A stretch of 51,657 nt of DNA from Natronorubrum sulfidifaciens JCM 14089 (GCF_000337735.1 NZ_AOHX01000029.1:1-51657), one strand, 5' to 3'. Positions 25,375 through 34,085 are shown, counted from the stretch's first letter. Notes: a model not told the origin generated them from the letters alone. Numbers and translations are program-made.

Positions 25375-25440
25375 TCCGGGCGATGGGGCCCGCCTGATCC
25401 AACCGCCGGACCGCTCGCCGTCGGCACGAGTCGTCTACGC
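25375..25440 (+). promoter_or_regulatory. Fluoride riboswitch (crcB RNA motif)
   Basis: GGGCGATGGGGCCCGCC at 25378-25394 matches the fluoride aptamer core (GGCGATGRxGYxCGCC), followed by CAACCGCC (25399-25406) and a closing GGC...TCGTCTAC (25423-25438), the positions of the pseudoknot and 3' core. A CAATTTTCATC box at 25339-25349 places transcription start near 25370, so the aptamer is at the extreme 5' end. A hairpin GTGGCT...AGCCAC at about 25462-25489 next to the ATG at 25494 could be the expression platform. The downstream genes encode fluoride channels. Confidence 0.85.
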
Positions 25441-25493
25441 GACGATCGGCCGACCGAGAGGGTGGCTGACGGTCCCTGTCTGTAGCCACAGTC

Positions 25494-25904
25494 ATGACAG
25501 CAGCCCACCCCCTCGCTCGACTCGAGACGCTTGCACTGATCGGTATCGGTGGTTTCGCCGGTTCGAACCTCCGATACTTCTCACTCGGCCTGCTATCTGA
25601 TCTGCAGGCCGTCTTGTTGGTCAACGTGCTGGGCTGTTTCGTCCTCGGCTTTCTCGTGTACGAAGCCGAGTACACCGATTATATCGGGCGAGAGTCACGG
25701 ATCGTCTTCACGACTGGCTTTCTCTCCTCGCTGACGACCTACAGCACGTTTGCGGTCCAGACCGCGACGGCAGCCGAGCCGCTGGTGCTCGTCGCCGTCG
25801 TCGCCGGCAACTACGGGCTGGGTTTTGTGAGTGTCCTCGGGAGCCGGACCCTCGCACGCCGACTTCGTGACCGCACATCCACTGTCGGCGGTGAGACGGC
25901 ATGA
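25494..25904 (+). CDS. crcB: CrcB/Fluc fluoride channel subunit 1
   Basis: 136 residues, four hydrophobic helices. Family signatures: GIGGFAGSNLRYFSL in helix 1 (GGxxGAxxRY), LVNVLGCFVLGFLVYE with the conserved pore-site asparagine, and TTGFLSSLTTYSTFAVQT in helix 3, matching the phenylalanine-box and TTxST region. The channel lets fluoride leave the cell. Archaeal and many bacterial Fluc channels work as dimers, and this gene overlaps the second subunit by ATGA, pointing to a heterodimer of unequal halves. A fluoride riboswitch leads the transcript, so expression is likely fluoride-dependent. Confidence 0.93.
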   Translation: MTAAHPLARLETLALIGIGGFAGSNLRYFSLGLLSDLQAVLLVNVLGCFVLGFLVYEAEYTDYIGRESRIVFTTGFLSSLTTYSTFAVQTATAAEPLVLVAVVAGNYGLGFVSVLGSRTLARRLRDRTSTVGGETA

Positions 25905-26356
25905 GTCTCGAGCCCACGGCGTTGGGCGGCGTGCTCGAGGCCGTGCTCGTCGGGCTGGCGTTTCTCGATCCCGATCTCCTCACGGCCGTGACGTTCGACC
26001 CCGAACCTGCCCACATCGTCGGCACTGGTGGCGCGATCGGCGCGATACTGCGTCACCTGATCTATCTCCAGTTCTCGAGCGACCGGTTCCCGTGGCCGAC
26101 GCTTGCCGTCAACGTCGCCGGGAGTTTCGGCTTCGGCGCGGCGATCTTTGCGGGTGCCGGCGAGACGACGATCCAGCTGGTCGGGATCGGAATCTGTGGC
26201 GCGTTCACGACGTTCTCGTCGTTTTCGGTCGAGACCGTCCAGCTCTACGAACGCGGTGATCGGCTGCTGGCCGTCGCGAACGCGACAGGAAATCTCGTCC
26301 TCTCGCTTGCGGCGATCGGGATCGCATGGATCGTCGTCACAGCAGGCCCGTTTTGA
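25901..26356 (+). CDS. crcB: CrcB/Fluc fluoride channel subunit 2
   Basis: 151 residues. Compared with subunit 1 it has an extra 30-residue head (SLEPTALGGVLEAVLVGLAF) before the channel core. Core signatures are intact: HIVGTGGAIGAILRHLIYL, TLAVNVAGSFGFGAAIF with the pore asparagine, and GICGAFTTFSSFSVET. The second subunit keeps the canonical TTFSSF motif, whereas subunit 1 has TTYSTF, so the two pores in a heterodimer may be unequal. Translation is coupled to subunit 1 by the ATGA overlap. The role is fluoride export at the membrane. Confidence 0.93.
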   Translation: MSLEPTALGGVLEAVLVGLAFLDPDLLTAVTFDPEPAHIVGTGGAIGAILRHLIYLQFSSDRFPWPTLAVNVAGSFGFGAAIFAGAGETTIQLVGIGICGAFTTFSSFSVETVQLYERGDRLLAVANATGNLVLSLAAIGIAWIVVTAGPF

Positions 26357-26386
26357 GGTCGCCACGGCTGTGGGAAATCAGGTGGT

Positions 26387-26661
26387 TCAGTCAGCAGCGC
26401 CGCGAACGACCGTCACCGGCACCGTTGCCAGCGAACGATCTGTTCTGCGACGCTGCCAAGCAGGTATCGAGCCGTCCCCTCGCGCCCGTGACTGCCGATG
26501 ACGATACCGTCGATCGCGTGCTCGTCGGCGTCCTCGAGCATCGGACCGACGACGTACAACACCGTCAGCCGGGCGTCCGGAAACTGCTCGAGTGCATCCT
26601 CGACGCGGAGCGGGCCGGTGTGGTGCCATCGAACGGGGCCAGAACAGAACTGACGCGTCAT
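26387..26661 (-). pseudogene. Degraded universal stress protein (UspA)
   Basis: The C-terminal UspA signature is clear: DGIVIGSHGREGTARYLLGS (nucleotide-binding GxxG/GS loop), then AEQIVRW. A frame change in GTTCGCTGG is needed to continue into LATVPVTVVRGAAD, the expected last strand. Upstream, ARLTVLYVVGP is directly joined to MLEDADEHAIDGIVIG, so about 40 residues between the first half and the loop are missing, and the usual N-terminal start (strand plus ATP-binding aspartate) is not readable. A deletion plus a frameshift indicates a dead gene. Converges with the fluoride channel operon. Confidence 0.65.
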
Positions 26662-26883
26662 ACACGGGATACGATCGCTCGAGCAAAAGAACCGTGGAGG
26701 TCGGCGTCTCGCCCGACAGCAGTGTCTGGATCAGGACGGCTGCGATCAGTGTGCCACTCGTGTTCTCTCTCATGACGGACGACCATTGCCACCACCGGTC
26801 GGGATCACACAGATTGCAACGAGAACGATCTGACTGCGATCTGAGAGCAAGGCCGAGTCTGATAGCAGCCACGGTCTAGATGC

Positions 26884-26898
26884 TCTTGACCGTCAAGA
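26884..26898 (+). promoter_or_regulatory. Inverted repeat upstream of MgtE-like pair B promoter
   Basis: TCTTGAC-C-GTCAAGA is a perfect 7-base inverted repeat with one central base. It lies about 25 bases upstream of the TATA-like CGTTTAAC (26918-26925), which is itself 27 bases before the ATG at 26949. That position suits an activator or repressor site for the transporter operon. Nothing identifies the regulator. The surrounding stretch 26662-26948 otherwise shows no gene. Confidence 0.4.
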
Positions 26899-26948
26899 CC
26901 GGCGTTCAGTCTCGGTACGTTTAACATCGTACTGGAAGATGCACTGAT

Positions 26949-27518
26949 ATGAGCGTTCGCGACGATGTCTGGCGGATCTATCGTGAAACGATCCCGATCC
27001 TGTTCGTCGCACTCGGCGGTGGGCTCTTCGCTGGTGTGGTTCTCGAGGGTGTCCTCGAGAGCGTCGACCGGTTTCCGGGGCTGCTCGTGATGGTCCCGGT
27101 GTTTCTGGCGACGCGAGGGAACGTCTACGGGGCGCTCGGTGGGCGGATCTCGAGTGGGCTCCATCAGGGGCTGATCGATCCCCACTTCGAGTGGGACGAA
27201 CGACTCGTGAACGCAGTTACGGCCTCGTTTATCAACGGCATCGGGATCTCCATCGTGATCGGGATCATCACGTGGCTCGCCCTCCAACTGCTTGGCTGGG
27301 AGGCTGCTGCCCTGTATGAGTTCGTCGGCATCATGCTGATCTCGGGTGTGTTGACCTCGATCGTCCTCATCTTCGGGTTGCTCACGGTGATCTTCGCCGG
27401 CTACAAACGCGGCTACGATCCCGACAACCTCGTCGGACCGATCGTCACCACGCTCGGTGATATCTTCGGCATGCTCTTTTTGCTGTTCGCGATCGGAATC
27501 GTGGAGGTGCTCGCCTGA
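26949..27518 (+). CDS. MgtE/SLC41-type transporter half, subunit 1 (pair B)
   Basis: 189 residues, paralogue of the protein at 20030: VPVFLATRGNVYGALGGRIS, SSGLHQGLIDPHFEWDERL, VIFAGYKRGYDPDNLVGPIV and TTLGDIFGMLFLLFAI align segment by segment. About five membrane helices; the pore aspartates are kept. GTTTAAC sits 27 bases before the ATG, so the mRNA is leaderless. Its TGA overlaps the next ATG (TGATG), the same coupled arrangement as in pair A. Likely forms a divalent cation (Mg2+) channel with subunit 2. Confidence 0.87.
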   Translation: MSVRDDVWRIYRETIPILFVALGGGLFAGVVLEGVLESVDRFPGLLVMVPVFLATRGNVYGALGGRISSGLHQGLIDPHFEWDERLVNAVTASFINGIGISIVIGIITWLALQLLGWEAAALYEFVGIMLISGVLTSIVLIFGLLTVIFAGYKRGYDPDNLVGPIVTTLGDIFGMLFLLFAIGIVEVLA

Positions 27519-28102
27519 TGGTCTCGACAGGCGGTTCGGGGCCGCTTGGCTCGTGGACGGTCCGCAGCATCGTCGGTAACATGTTCCCGCTTCTGATCGT
27601 GCTCTCGATTATCGTCCTCGCCGCCGGGATCACGCTCGAGGACGCCGAGGAGATGCTTTCGGAGTACGCGCTGCTCGCGGTGATGGTCCCGACGATGGTC
27701 GATATGGGTGGCAATCTCGGTGCGATCTTGAGTTCGCGACTGTCGACGCGACTGCATCTCGGAACGGCACGGATCGACCTGCGTGACCGGGAACTGTGGG
27801 CCAACGTGCTCGCAGTCTTGGCGCTCGCGATAACGATCTTCACTGCGCTTGCAGTGGGGGCCTGGCTCCTCGGACAGTTGCTGGGCATCGCGATGGCGCT
27901 GTCGACGCTGTTGTTGATCTCGCTGACCAGCGGGCTGTCGGTCGCCGTCATCGCGATCGTCTTCAGCTTCGCGGCGACGTATGCCTCCTATCGCATGGGG
28001 ATCGACCCCGACGATACGACGATCCCGATCGTCACCAATGTCGTCGACGTCTTCGGGATGGTCATCTTCATCGGCGTCTCGGCGCTGGTCCTCGGATTCT
28101 AA
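27518..28102 (+). CDS. MgtE/SLC41-type transporter half, subunit 2 (pair B)
   Basis: 194 residues, paralogue of the protein at 20599: MVPTMVDMGGNLGAILSSRL followed by STRLHLGTARIDL, and IDPDDTTIPIVTNVVDVFGM at the end. In pair A the matching first segment is IGTAGNLGSIMCSRL, so pair B has VDMGGNLG with an extra acidic residue at the entry. Five hydrophobic helices. A small membrane ORF and a PhoU/TrkA_C-type regulator lie just downstream. Ion specificity is inferred from the family only. Confidence 0.87.
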   Translation: MVSTGGSGPLGSWTVRSIVGNMFPLLIVLSIIVLAAGITLEDAEEMLSEYALLAVMVPTMVDMGGNLGAILSSRLSTRLHLGTARIDLRDRELWANVLAVLALAITIFTALAVGAWLLGQLLGIAMALSTLLLISLTSGLSVAVIAIVFSFAATYASYRMGIDPDDTTIPIVTNVVDVFGMVIFIGVSALVLGF

Positions 28103-28247
28103 GCCCCAGTCCGCCGTCCGAACCCCTCGTCATCGCCACGTCTGTCGAGCGTCTGACTGAGCTTCAAGTATCGCGACGATGGCAAACTGTGTATGTCGTC
28201 TGCACTGTTCCACCAGCACCACCACCATACGCGAGGCGAGTCCACAG

Positions 28248-28388
28248 ATGATTGAACTCCTTCGAACGAGACGGATCGAAGACCCCAAACACACGCTCTT
28301 CCCGTTTGCCCTCGCGATCGTCGTCGCCGTCCTCGGGGCGTTTGTCTACCTCGAACTCGTCGGTCTCCTGCTCGAGGTCGCCAGCTAA
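28248..28388 (+). CDS. Small single-pass membrane protein
   Basis: 46 residues: a charged head MIELLRTRRIEDPKHTLF, one hydrophobic helix PFALAIVVAVLGAFVYLELV and a short tail. The positive head suggests N-in topology. It follows the MgtE-like pair by 145 bases on the same strand and could be an accessory peptide of the transporter, but that is only positional. Third-position GC is high and the ATG is preceded by no clear ribosome-binding site. Not recognised as a named family. Confidence 0.55.
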   Translation: MIELLRTRRIEDPKHTLFPFALAIVVAVLGAFVYLELVGLLLEVAS

Positions 28389-28417
28389 CCGAAAATCAGC
28401 ACGCCCCACAGTACGGA

Positions 28418-29626
28418 TCAGGCCTGTGCTAACTCCTCGAACGCTGCCGCAGCCGTCCGCGTCCCTTTGGAGATGAGCACGTCGCCGCCCCGAAGGCTGG
28501 CGTCGGCGTCGGCAACGAGCAGCCAGCCCTCGTCGGGACGGCGGATGGCGATCACCGACATCGTCGACTCGACGTCAGGGACACCGTTCGTTATCGCCGT
28601 GCCGTCGAGTTCACTCCCCGGTTCGATCTCGACGCGTGTGATGAGTTCGTCACTCTCCTGGACGGCGAGTTGCACGACCGGGTGTACGTCGATCTCTCGG
28701 AGCACACCCTCGCTGATGTCGATCGCTGCGTCGCTGATCACTTCCGTGCTGGTCCCCAGCCGAATGAGTCCTCGCAACACCACCGGGTCCTCCGCGTCGG
28801 CGGCCGCTCGAAGCGTCCACGCTTCGAAGCGTGACTGTAACGCGTCGACCTCGATCTCTAAGTTTCGGACCTCCTCGGCCAGTTGCGCGCTGTCGAACAG
28901 CACGCTGCTGTAGGCCAGATCGACCGCCAGCTCCGAGAGGTTCTTCATGTGGATGATCGTGTCCACCGCCCGCTCGAGATCTTCGATTCCGGGGTCCTCG
29001 ATGGTCGGGGTCTCGTATCGCTCGCCGGTCAGCTCCTCGAACACCTTGCCGATCGCCGGATCGGGACCACGGAGCAACGCGACGTCGTCGGACGCGACAG
29101 TCGTCTCCGGACCGGGATTGAGTAGCCAGTTGTCCCCCCGTCGGAGCGCGATTACGCGAACCCCCGTCTCGGACTCGAGGTCGATATCAACGAGGGTTCG
29201 ATCCGCATACGCCGACCCCGAATCGACGACACCCCGAACGAGCGTTTCGGCGGCTTCGGGAAGTGCTGCACGCATGGCGTCTGGCAGCCCCATTTCCTCG
29301 AGGACGATTTTCGCGATGTCACCAGCGGCGTCGCTGATCTCACCGGTCGCGGCGACGATCCCCAACACGGGAGCGAGTTCCTCGGCGTCGTCGGGGTTTC
29401 GAACGGCCATCATGAGGCTCATCCGCGCGCGCAACTCGAGGACGTCCATGCGCTGCTCGAGCCGAAGCACCTCCTGTGCGAGATCCGCGTTCCGGTGGAG
29501 CACCGCAGAATACGAGAGATCGATCAGCAGCTCCGCCGTGTCTTTCATCTCGACGAGCACGTCCTTGACGCTGACGGGCTCGTACTCGACCGATACCGAC
29601 GACGCTTCGCCCTCGAGCGGGTCCAT
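28418..29626 (-). CDS. PhoU/TrkA_C tandem regulatory protein
   Basis: 402 residues made of two repeats, each a helical PhoU-like block followed by a TrkA_C (RCK_C)-like block. Repeat 1: DVLVEMKDTAELLIDLSYSA to about residue 130, then VDIDLESETGVRVIALRRGD. Repeat 2: TIIHMKNLSELAVDLAYSSV from about residue 225, then GVPDVESTMSVIAIRRPDEG with GGDVLISKG. No membrane segment and no TrkA_N Rossmann domain are visible, so it is not a complete Trk subunit. Such proteins probably bind a nucleotide or ion and regulate a channel. Its convergence with the MgtE-like operon suggests magnesium or potassium control. TTTTTTTCGAC lies about 27 bases before the ATG. Confidence 0.8.
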   Translation of the reverse strand: MDPLEGEASSVSVEYEPVSVKDVLVEMKDTAELLIDLSYSAVLHRNADLAQEVLRLEQRMDVLELRARMSLMMAVRNPDDAEELAPVLGIVAATGEISDAAGDIAKIVLEEMGLPDAMRAALPEAAETLVRGVVDSGSAYADRTLVDIDLESETGVRVIALRRGDNWLLNPGPETTVASDDVALLRGPDPAIGKVFEELTGERYETPTIEDPGIEDLERAVDTIIHMKNLSELAVDLAYSSVLFDSAQLAEEVRNLEIEVDALQSRFEAWTLRAAADAEDPVVLRGLIRLGTSTEVISDAAIDISEGVLREIDVHPVVQLAVQESDELITRVEIEPGSELDGTAITNGVPDVESTMSVIAIRRPDEGWLLVADADASLRGGDVLISKGTRTAAAAFEELAQA

Positions 29627-29759
29627 ACACCGAACACGGTCCCCCGTCGAAAAAAACGTTTCCTGCGAGCGCTCGCTCGAACTCGGCTATGGTGCCATCA
29701 CAGCCACACCACGCAGCCTTCCGACACGGTTTTGGACGGGCACAAAGAAAGGACGACCA

Positions 29760-31136
29760 ATGCTCGACCGGACCTATCTACGCGACAACGCCGACGAGGT
29801 ACGCGACGCCCTCGACAACCGAGGTGCCGACGTCGACCTCGACGAACTCCTCGAGGTCGACGACCGCTGGCGAGAGCTGAAAGCCCGTGGCGACGACCTG
29901 CGCCACGAGCGCAACCAGATCACCAAACAGATCGGCAAACTCGTTGCCGCTGGGAAAGACGACGAACGCGAGGAGGCGATCGCCCGCTCGAAAGACCTCA
30001 AATCCGAGATCGACGACGTCGAGAGCGAGGCCGCCGACCTCAAAGCCGACCTCAAGCAACGACTCCTCGAAGTCCCGCAGATCCCCCACGAGAGCGTCCC
30101 ACTGGGGATCGACGAGCGACACAACGTCGAGGATCGACGCTGGGGCTTCGACGACCTGCGCGAGCTGCCCGCAGACGTCACGCCCCACTACGAACTCGGC
30201 GAGGAACTGGATATCATCGACGAGGAACGCGGTGCCAAGACGACCGGCGCTGGCTTCTACTTCCTCAAAGGCGACGGTGCGCGACTCGAGCACGCGCTGA
30301 TCCAGTTTATGATGGACATCCATCGCGAGCAGGGATACGTCGACCTCTTCCCGCCGATCCCCGTCAAAAGCGGGGCCATGCGCGGGACCGGCCAACTGCC
30401 GAAGTTCGCCGACGACGCCTACCGTCTGGGCGGCACCAACGAGGAGTACGACGACGACGATCTCTGGCTCTGTCCCACCGCGGAGGTGCCAGTGACCAAC
30501 ATGTACGCCAACGAGATCTTACTGGACGACGATCTCCCGCTCAAACACCAGGCGTACACGCCGAACTTCCGCCGTGAGGCCGGCGAACACGGCACCGAGA
30601 CGCGCGGCATCGTCCGCGTCCACCAGTTCAACAAGGTCGAACTCGTCAACTTCGTCAAACCCGAAGAGAGCTACGACCGCCTCGAGGGCCTGCTCTCGGA
30701 AGCCGAAGCCGTCCTGCAGGAACTCGACCTTCCGTACCGCATCCTCGAACTCTGTACTGGCGATCTGACCTTCGCGAGCGCGAAGACCTACGACATCGAG
30801 GTCTGGGCTCCCGGCGACGACCTCGAGGACGGCCCCGAGGAAGGCGGCCGCTGGCTCGAGGTCTCGAGCGCGTCGAACTTCGAGGAGTTCCAGGCCCGCC
30901 GGGCTGGCCTGCGATACCGGCCAGAACGGCACGAATCGGCCGAGTACCTCCACACCCTGAACGCCTCTGGGCTCGCCCTGCCTCGCGTGATGGTGGCGAT
31001 CCTCGAGTACTATCAGAACGACGACGGCACGGTGACGGTCCCCGAAGCTCTGCGACCGTACATGGGCGGCAAAGAAGTCATCGAGGGCCACGAGAAGGTC
31101 GGCGAATCGGCGCTGGGTGCCGGCGACCGCGAGTAA
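29760..31136 (+). CDS. serS: Seryl-tRNA synthetase
   Basis: 458 residues, the standard (bacterial-type) SerRS. It charges tRNA-Ser. The N-terminal long coiled-coil arm is visible from about residue 28 to 105 (ELKARGDDLRHERNQITKQI, KDLKSEIDDVESEAADLKAD). Class II motifs: TPNFRREAGEHGTETRGI with VHQFNKVEL for motif 2 and SGLALPRVMVAILEYYQ for motif 3. The serine-site TAEVPVTNMYANEI is present. The ATG at 29760 is preceded by a GGTTTTGG box at about -30. Nothing unusual is seen. It is divergent from the PhoU/TrkA_C gene and followed by a 318-base non-coding stretch. Confidence 0.97.
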   Translation: MLDRTYLRDNADEVRDALDNRGADVDLDELLEVDDRWRELKARGDDLRHERNQITKQIGKLVAAGKDDEREEAIARSKDLKSEIDDVESEAADLKADLKQRLLEVPQIPHESVPLGIDERHNVEDRRWGFDDLRELPADVTPHYELGEELDIIDEERGAKTTGAGFYFLKGDGARLEHALIQFMMDIHREQGYVDLFPPIPVKSGAMRGTGQLPKFADDAYRLGGTNEEYDDDDLWLCPTAEVPVTNMYANEILLDDDLPLKHQAYTPNFRREAGEHGTETRGIVRVHQFNKVELVNFVKPEESYDRLEGLLSEAEAVLQELDLPYRILELCTGDLTFASAKTYDIEVWAPGDDLEDGPEEGGRWLEVSSASNFEEFQARRAGLRYRPERHESAEYLHTLNASGLALPRVMVAILEYYQNDDGTVTVPEALRPYMGGKEVIEGHEKVGESALGAGDRE

Positions 31137-31454
31137 CGAACTCGCCATCGGTTGCTGGCGCTGTCGCCACCTCGAGTCGGCGGTGGACTGCGATCTCACC
31201 TGATCAGTCAGCAGCCAGTTCGACACCGTATATTTCTATCTCCTGATAGCAACGCATTCATCCGCGACCGTCCGTGACAGCGACCCAACAGCAACTGCGT
31301 GATCGGAAAACGGCTGTGCGATGGGTGTAAACAGTATGTCTGGTCTGATCCGTTTATCTCACTTCTCAACTGAATGTCTAGATATATTGAATGTACAACG
31401 GTGAAGTAGAAGCATTTACGGCGAATAGCTTGTGTATCTACAATTAGTGATACC
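31137..31454. other. Intergenic region, no gene seen
   Basis: 318 bases between serS and a small acidic gene. No convincing open frame. Bases about 31312-31335 (CTGTGCGATGGGTGTAAACA) resemble the right arm of the MITE family at 51185-51401 (17 of 20 matches to CTGTGCGATGCGTGTGTACA), so a decayed copy is possible. The 3' half is AT-rich (TCTAGATATATTGAATG, CATTTACGG) and must hold the promoter of the next gene. Confidence 0.4.
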
Positions 31455-31667
31455 GTGTCAGAGACGACGTTAGAGACGATCGAACAACTACTAGAAGGAG
31501 CTGCCGAGGAGACGACGAACGCAGAAGTCAGGTACAAACTCAACAGTGCCCGACAACTGCTGAAAATCCTCGAGCATCGCGATGACGCGTTTGATGAAAC
31601 TGTCCACGCCGTCGTCGATGACGAGAAGACCTTAGCACAGTTGCGCGAGTTAGGCTATCTCGATTGA
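31455..31667 (+). CDS. Small acidic haloarchaeal protein
   Basis: 70 residues from a GTG start: MSETTLETIEQLLEGAAEET, then NAEVRYKLNSARQLLKILEH and TLAQLRELGYLD. Wholly helical by appearance and acidic; it resembles a short protein conserved in many haloarchaea, but I cannot name the family. No metal or DNA-binding motif is visible. The stop codon TGA is followed within a few bases by a hairpin resembling an IS200/IS605 end, so an element may have inserted exactly at the 3' end of this gene. Confidence 0.68.
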   Translation: MSETTLETIEQLLEGAAEETTNAEVRYKLNSARQLLKILEHRDDAFDETVHAVVDDEKTLAQLRELGYLD

Positions 31668-31706
31668 CATCCACCACGACTGAAGTCGTGGACTTTCTCC
31701 GTAATT
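31664..31706 (+). mobile_element. Orphan IS200/IS605-like right-end hairpin
   Basis: GACATCCACCACGACTGAAG then TCGTGGACTTTCTCCG. The perfect hairpin CCACGAC-TGAA-GTCGTGG (31674-31691) preceded by GACATCC and followed by ACTTTCTCC matches the right ends I recall for haloarchaeal IS1341/IS605-type TnpB elements, where the same segment is the 3' end of the reRNA. No tnpA or tnpB lies to its left, only the small gene above, so this is a solo end or a PATE-like remnant. Confidence 0.45.
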
Positions 31707-31839
31707 CTGTGTCCGCCAGTTCCGGCGAGATCGCAGAGCGGTCGCAGTCCAACCGATAAATCGTTCCAACAGACACCGTCTGAGAGCGACGCGATTCGCT
31801 CGCGCGCGCCGACAGTAACGCTGTCGCTCACAGTGGTGT

Positions 31840-31887
31840 CGAAAGAAAACCCGAAGATAGTTCGCAGGTGACGGACTCGAGTCCGTC
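31840..31887 (-). terminator. Terminator of the EF-2 gene
   Basis: The palindrome GACGGACTCGAGTCCGTC (31870-31887) begins 12 bases after the EF-2 stop and is followed in the direction of transcription by a T-rich stretch GGGTTTTCTTTC (complement of 31841-31852). Hairpin plus T-tract suits 3'-end formation; in archaea the T-tract is the effective part. Confidence 0.5.
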
Positions 31888-31898
31888 GTGTCGACTGG

Positions 31899-34085
31899 TT
31901 AGATGTAGTCGATGCTTGGTGGCAGTTCGAGCTTCATGCCCTTGCGCTCTCGGATCTCCATGATCTTATCACGCTGGAGGGAGTCGGACATGAATTCGAA
32001 GCCGGCGTTCTCGGTGTTCCAGGAGGCACGACCCTCGGTCGCGCTTCGGATGTCGCTTGCGAAACCAATCATCTCGTCGACGGGTGCGATACCCTCGACG
32101 ACCATGAGGTCACCTTCCTGGTACATGTCGTCGACGCGGCCACGGCGACCCTGAATCTCGCCGGAAGCAGCGCCCATGTGGTCGTTCGGCACGTCGATAC
32201 GGACGTCCTGCATCGGCTCCATCATCTTGATCTGACCGACGATCAGCGACTTGTGGACGGCCTCACGCGTGGCGGGGATGACCTGTGCCGGGCCACGGTG
32301 GATGGTGTCCTCGTGGAGTCGTGCGTCGTGCAGACGGACGAGTACACCCTGGACCGGCTCGTTCGCGAGCGGACCGTTGTCGAGGGCTTCCTCGAGTCCC
32401 TCGATGAACAGCTCCATCGTCTCGTTTAGGTGCTGGATACCTTTGGTCTGGTCGAGCAGGATGTTCGTCCCGTGGATATGCTCGACGACCTGGGAGTCGT
32501 CTTTGTCCATACCGGCTTCCTGGAGCGCTTCACGGCGCTCGAGTTCGGGCATGTCCATCGACGCTTCGCCCATCCGGATCGTCTCGACGATCTCTTCGCC
32601 GAGTGGCTCGACGGAGATGTAGAAGCGGTTGTGACGGTTTGGCGAGATACCCTCGACCTCGTCGCTTACACGGTCGATCGCTTCGCGGTAGACGACGATC
32701 GGCTCACCGGTGTTGACCGGAATGCCCTGGTTCTTCTCGATACGCTGGGTGATGACCTCGAGGTGAAGCTCACCCTGTCCGGAGATCAGGTGCTCGCCGG
32801 TGTCCTCGTTGATCGTAATCTGGATCGTAGGGTCCTCTTTCGAGACCTGACGAAGCGTTTCGATGAGCTTGGGGAGGTCGTCCATCGTCTGAGCCTCCAC
32901 GCTTTTCGTAATGACCGGCTCCGAGATGTGCTCGATCGACTCGAACGGCGTCATCTCGACGCTCGAGACGGTCGAGCCGGCGATGGCGTCGCGCAGGCCA
33001 GTGACGGCTGCGATGTTTCCTGCGGGAACGTGGTCGACTTCCTCGCGTTCGCCACCCATGTAGATCCCGACGGACTGGACGCGGTTTTTGCCGGCGGTGC
33101 CCGAAACGTACAGTTCCTGGCCCTTCTCGAGCGAACCCGAGAAGACACGACCGGAGGCGACTTCGCCCGCGTGGGGGTCCATCGCGATGTCGGTGACCAT
33201 GAAGACGACGTCGCCGTCCTCGTCGACGAGACGCATCCCTTCGGCGAGGTCGGATTCGGCGTCACCACGCCAGATGCGTGGGACACGGCGGGGCTGTGCG
33301 TCGACAGGGTTCGGGAAGTGCTCACAGACCATGTCGAGGACGACGTCCGACAGGGGCGTCCGCTCGTGGAGTTCCTGACGGTTGTCGTTGCGCTCGAGTT
33401 CCATGATCTCGCCGAAGTCCATGCCGGTGCGCTGCATCGACGGCATCGAAACGCCCCACTTGTAGAGGGCGGACCCGAAGCCGACGGTTCCGTCTTCGAC
33501 GGAGACCGTCCAGTCGTCGATGTCATCCATGTCCTCGGTCATGCCACGAATGAGTTCGTTGACGTCGTGGATGACGGCGAGGAGTCGCTCCTGCATCTCT
33601 TCAGGTCCTTCCTGAAGCTCGGAGATCAGGCGGTCGACTTTGTTGATGAACAGCGTTGGCTTGACACCTTCGCGCAGTGCCTGTCGCAGCACCGTCTCCG
33701 TCTGGGGCATGGCCCCTTCGACGGCGTCGACGACGACGAGTGCGCCGTCTACAGCACGCATCGCACGCGTGACGTCGCCACCGAAGTCGACGTGGCCCGG
33801 CGTGTCGATGAGGTTGATGAGATGGTTGGTGTCCTCGTACTCGTGGGTCATCGAAACGTTTGCCGCGTCGATGGTGATCCCACGTTCCTGCTCGTCTTCT
33901 TCCGTGTCCATCGCGAGTTGCTCTCCGGCGGTCTCGTCGGAGATCATGCCGGCACCAGCGAGGAGGTTGTCAGAAAGGGTTGTTTTACCGTGGTCGACGT
34001 GAGCGGCGATGGCGATGTTCCGGATGTGTTCCGGTTCGTCCATCAGCCGTTCACACTCTTGGACGATCTTCTTGCGTCGGCCCAT
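31899..34085 (-). CDS. fusA: Translation elongation factor EF-2
   Basis: 728 residues, standard archaeal length. GTPase that moves tRNA and mRNA after peptide transfer. G motifs: AHVDHGKT at residues 28-35, DTPGHVDF, and NKVDRL. The domain IV tip [11 protein letters not shown] contains the histidine modified to diphthamide. The ATG at 34085 is chosen: [15 protein letters not shown] is the family N-terminus and a CTTTTGA box lies 27 bases upstream; an upstream in-frame extension to 34199 has no support. In most archaea fusA directly follows rps7 in the str operon; here about 7 kb of other genes intervene and fusA has its own promoter. Confidence 0.97.
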   Translation of the reverse strand: MGRRKKIVQECERLMDEPEHIRNIAIAAHVDHGKTTLSDNLLAGAGMISDETAGEQLAMDTEEDEQERGITIDAANVSMTHEYEDTNHLINLIDTPGHVDFGGDVTRAMRAVDGALVVVDAVEGAMPQTETVLRQALREGVKPTLFINKVDRLISELQEGPEEMQERLLAVIHDVNELIRGMTEDMDDIDDWTVSVEDGTVGFGSALYKWGVSMPSMQRTGMDFGEIMELERNDNRQELHERTPLSDVVLDMVCEHFPNPVDAQPRRVPRIWRGDAESDLAEGMRLVDEDGDVVFMVTDIAMDPHAGEVASGRVFSGSLEKGQELYVSGTAGKNRVQSVGIYMGGEREEVDHVPAGNIAAVTGLRDAIAGSTVSSVEMTPFESIEHISEPVITKSVEAQTMDDLPKLIETLRQVSKEDPTIQITINEDTGEHLISGQGELHLEVITQRIEKNQGIPVNTGEPIVVYREAIDRVSDEVEGISPNRHNRFYISVEPLGEEIVETIRMGEASMDMPELERREALQEAGMDKDDSQVVEHIHGTNILLDQTKGIQHLNETMELFIEGLEEALDNGPLANEPVQGVLVRLHDARLHEDTIHRGPAQVIPATREAVHKSLIVGQIKMMEPMQDVRIDVPNDHMGAASGEIQGRRGRVDDMYQEGDLMVVEGIAPVDEMIGFASDIRSATEGRASWNTENAGFEFMSDSLQRDKIMEIRERKGMKLELPPSIDYI

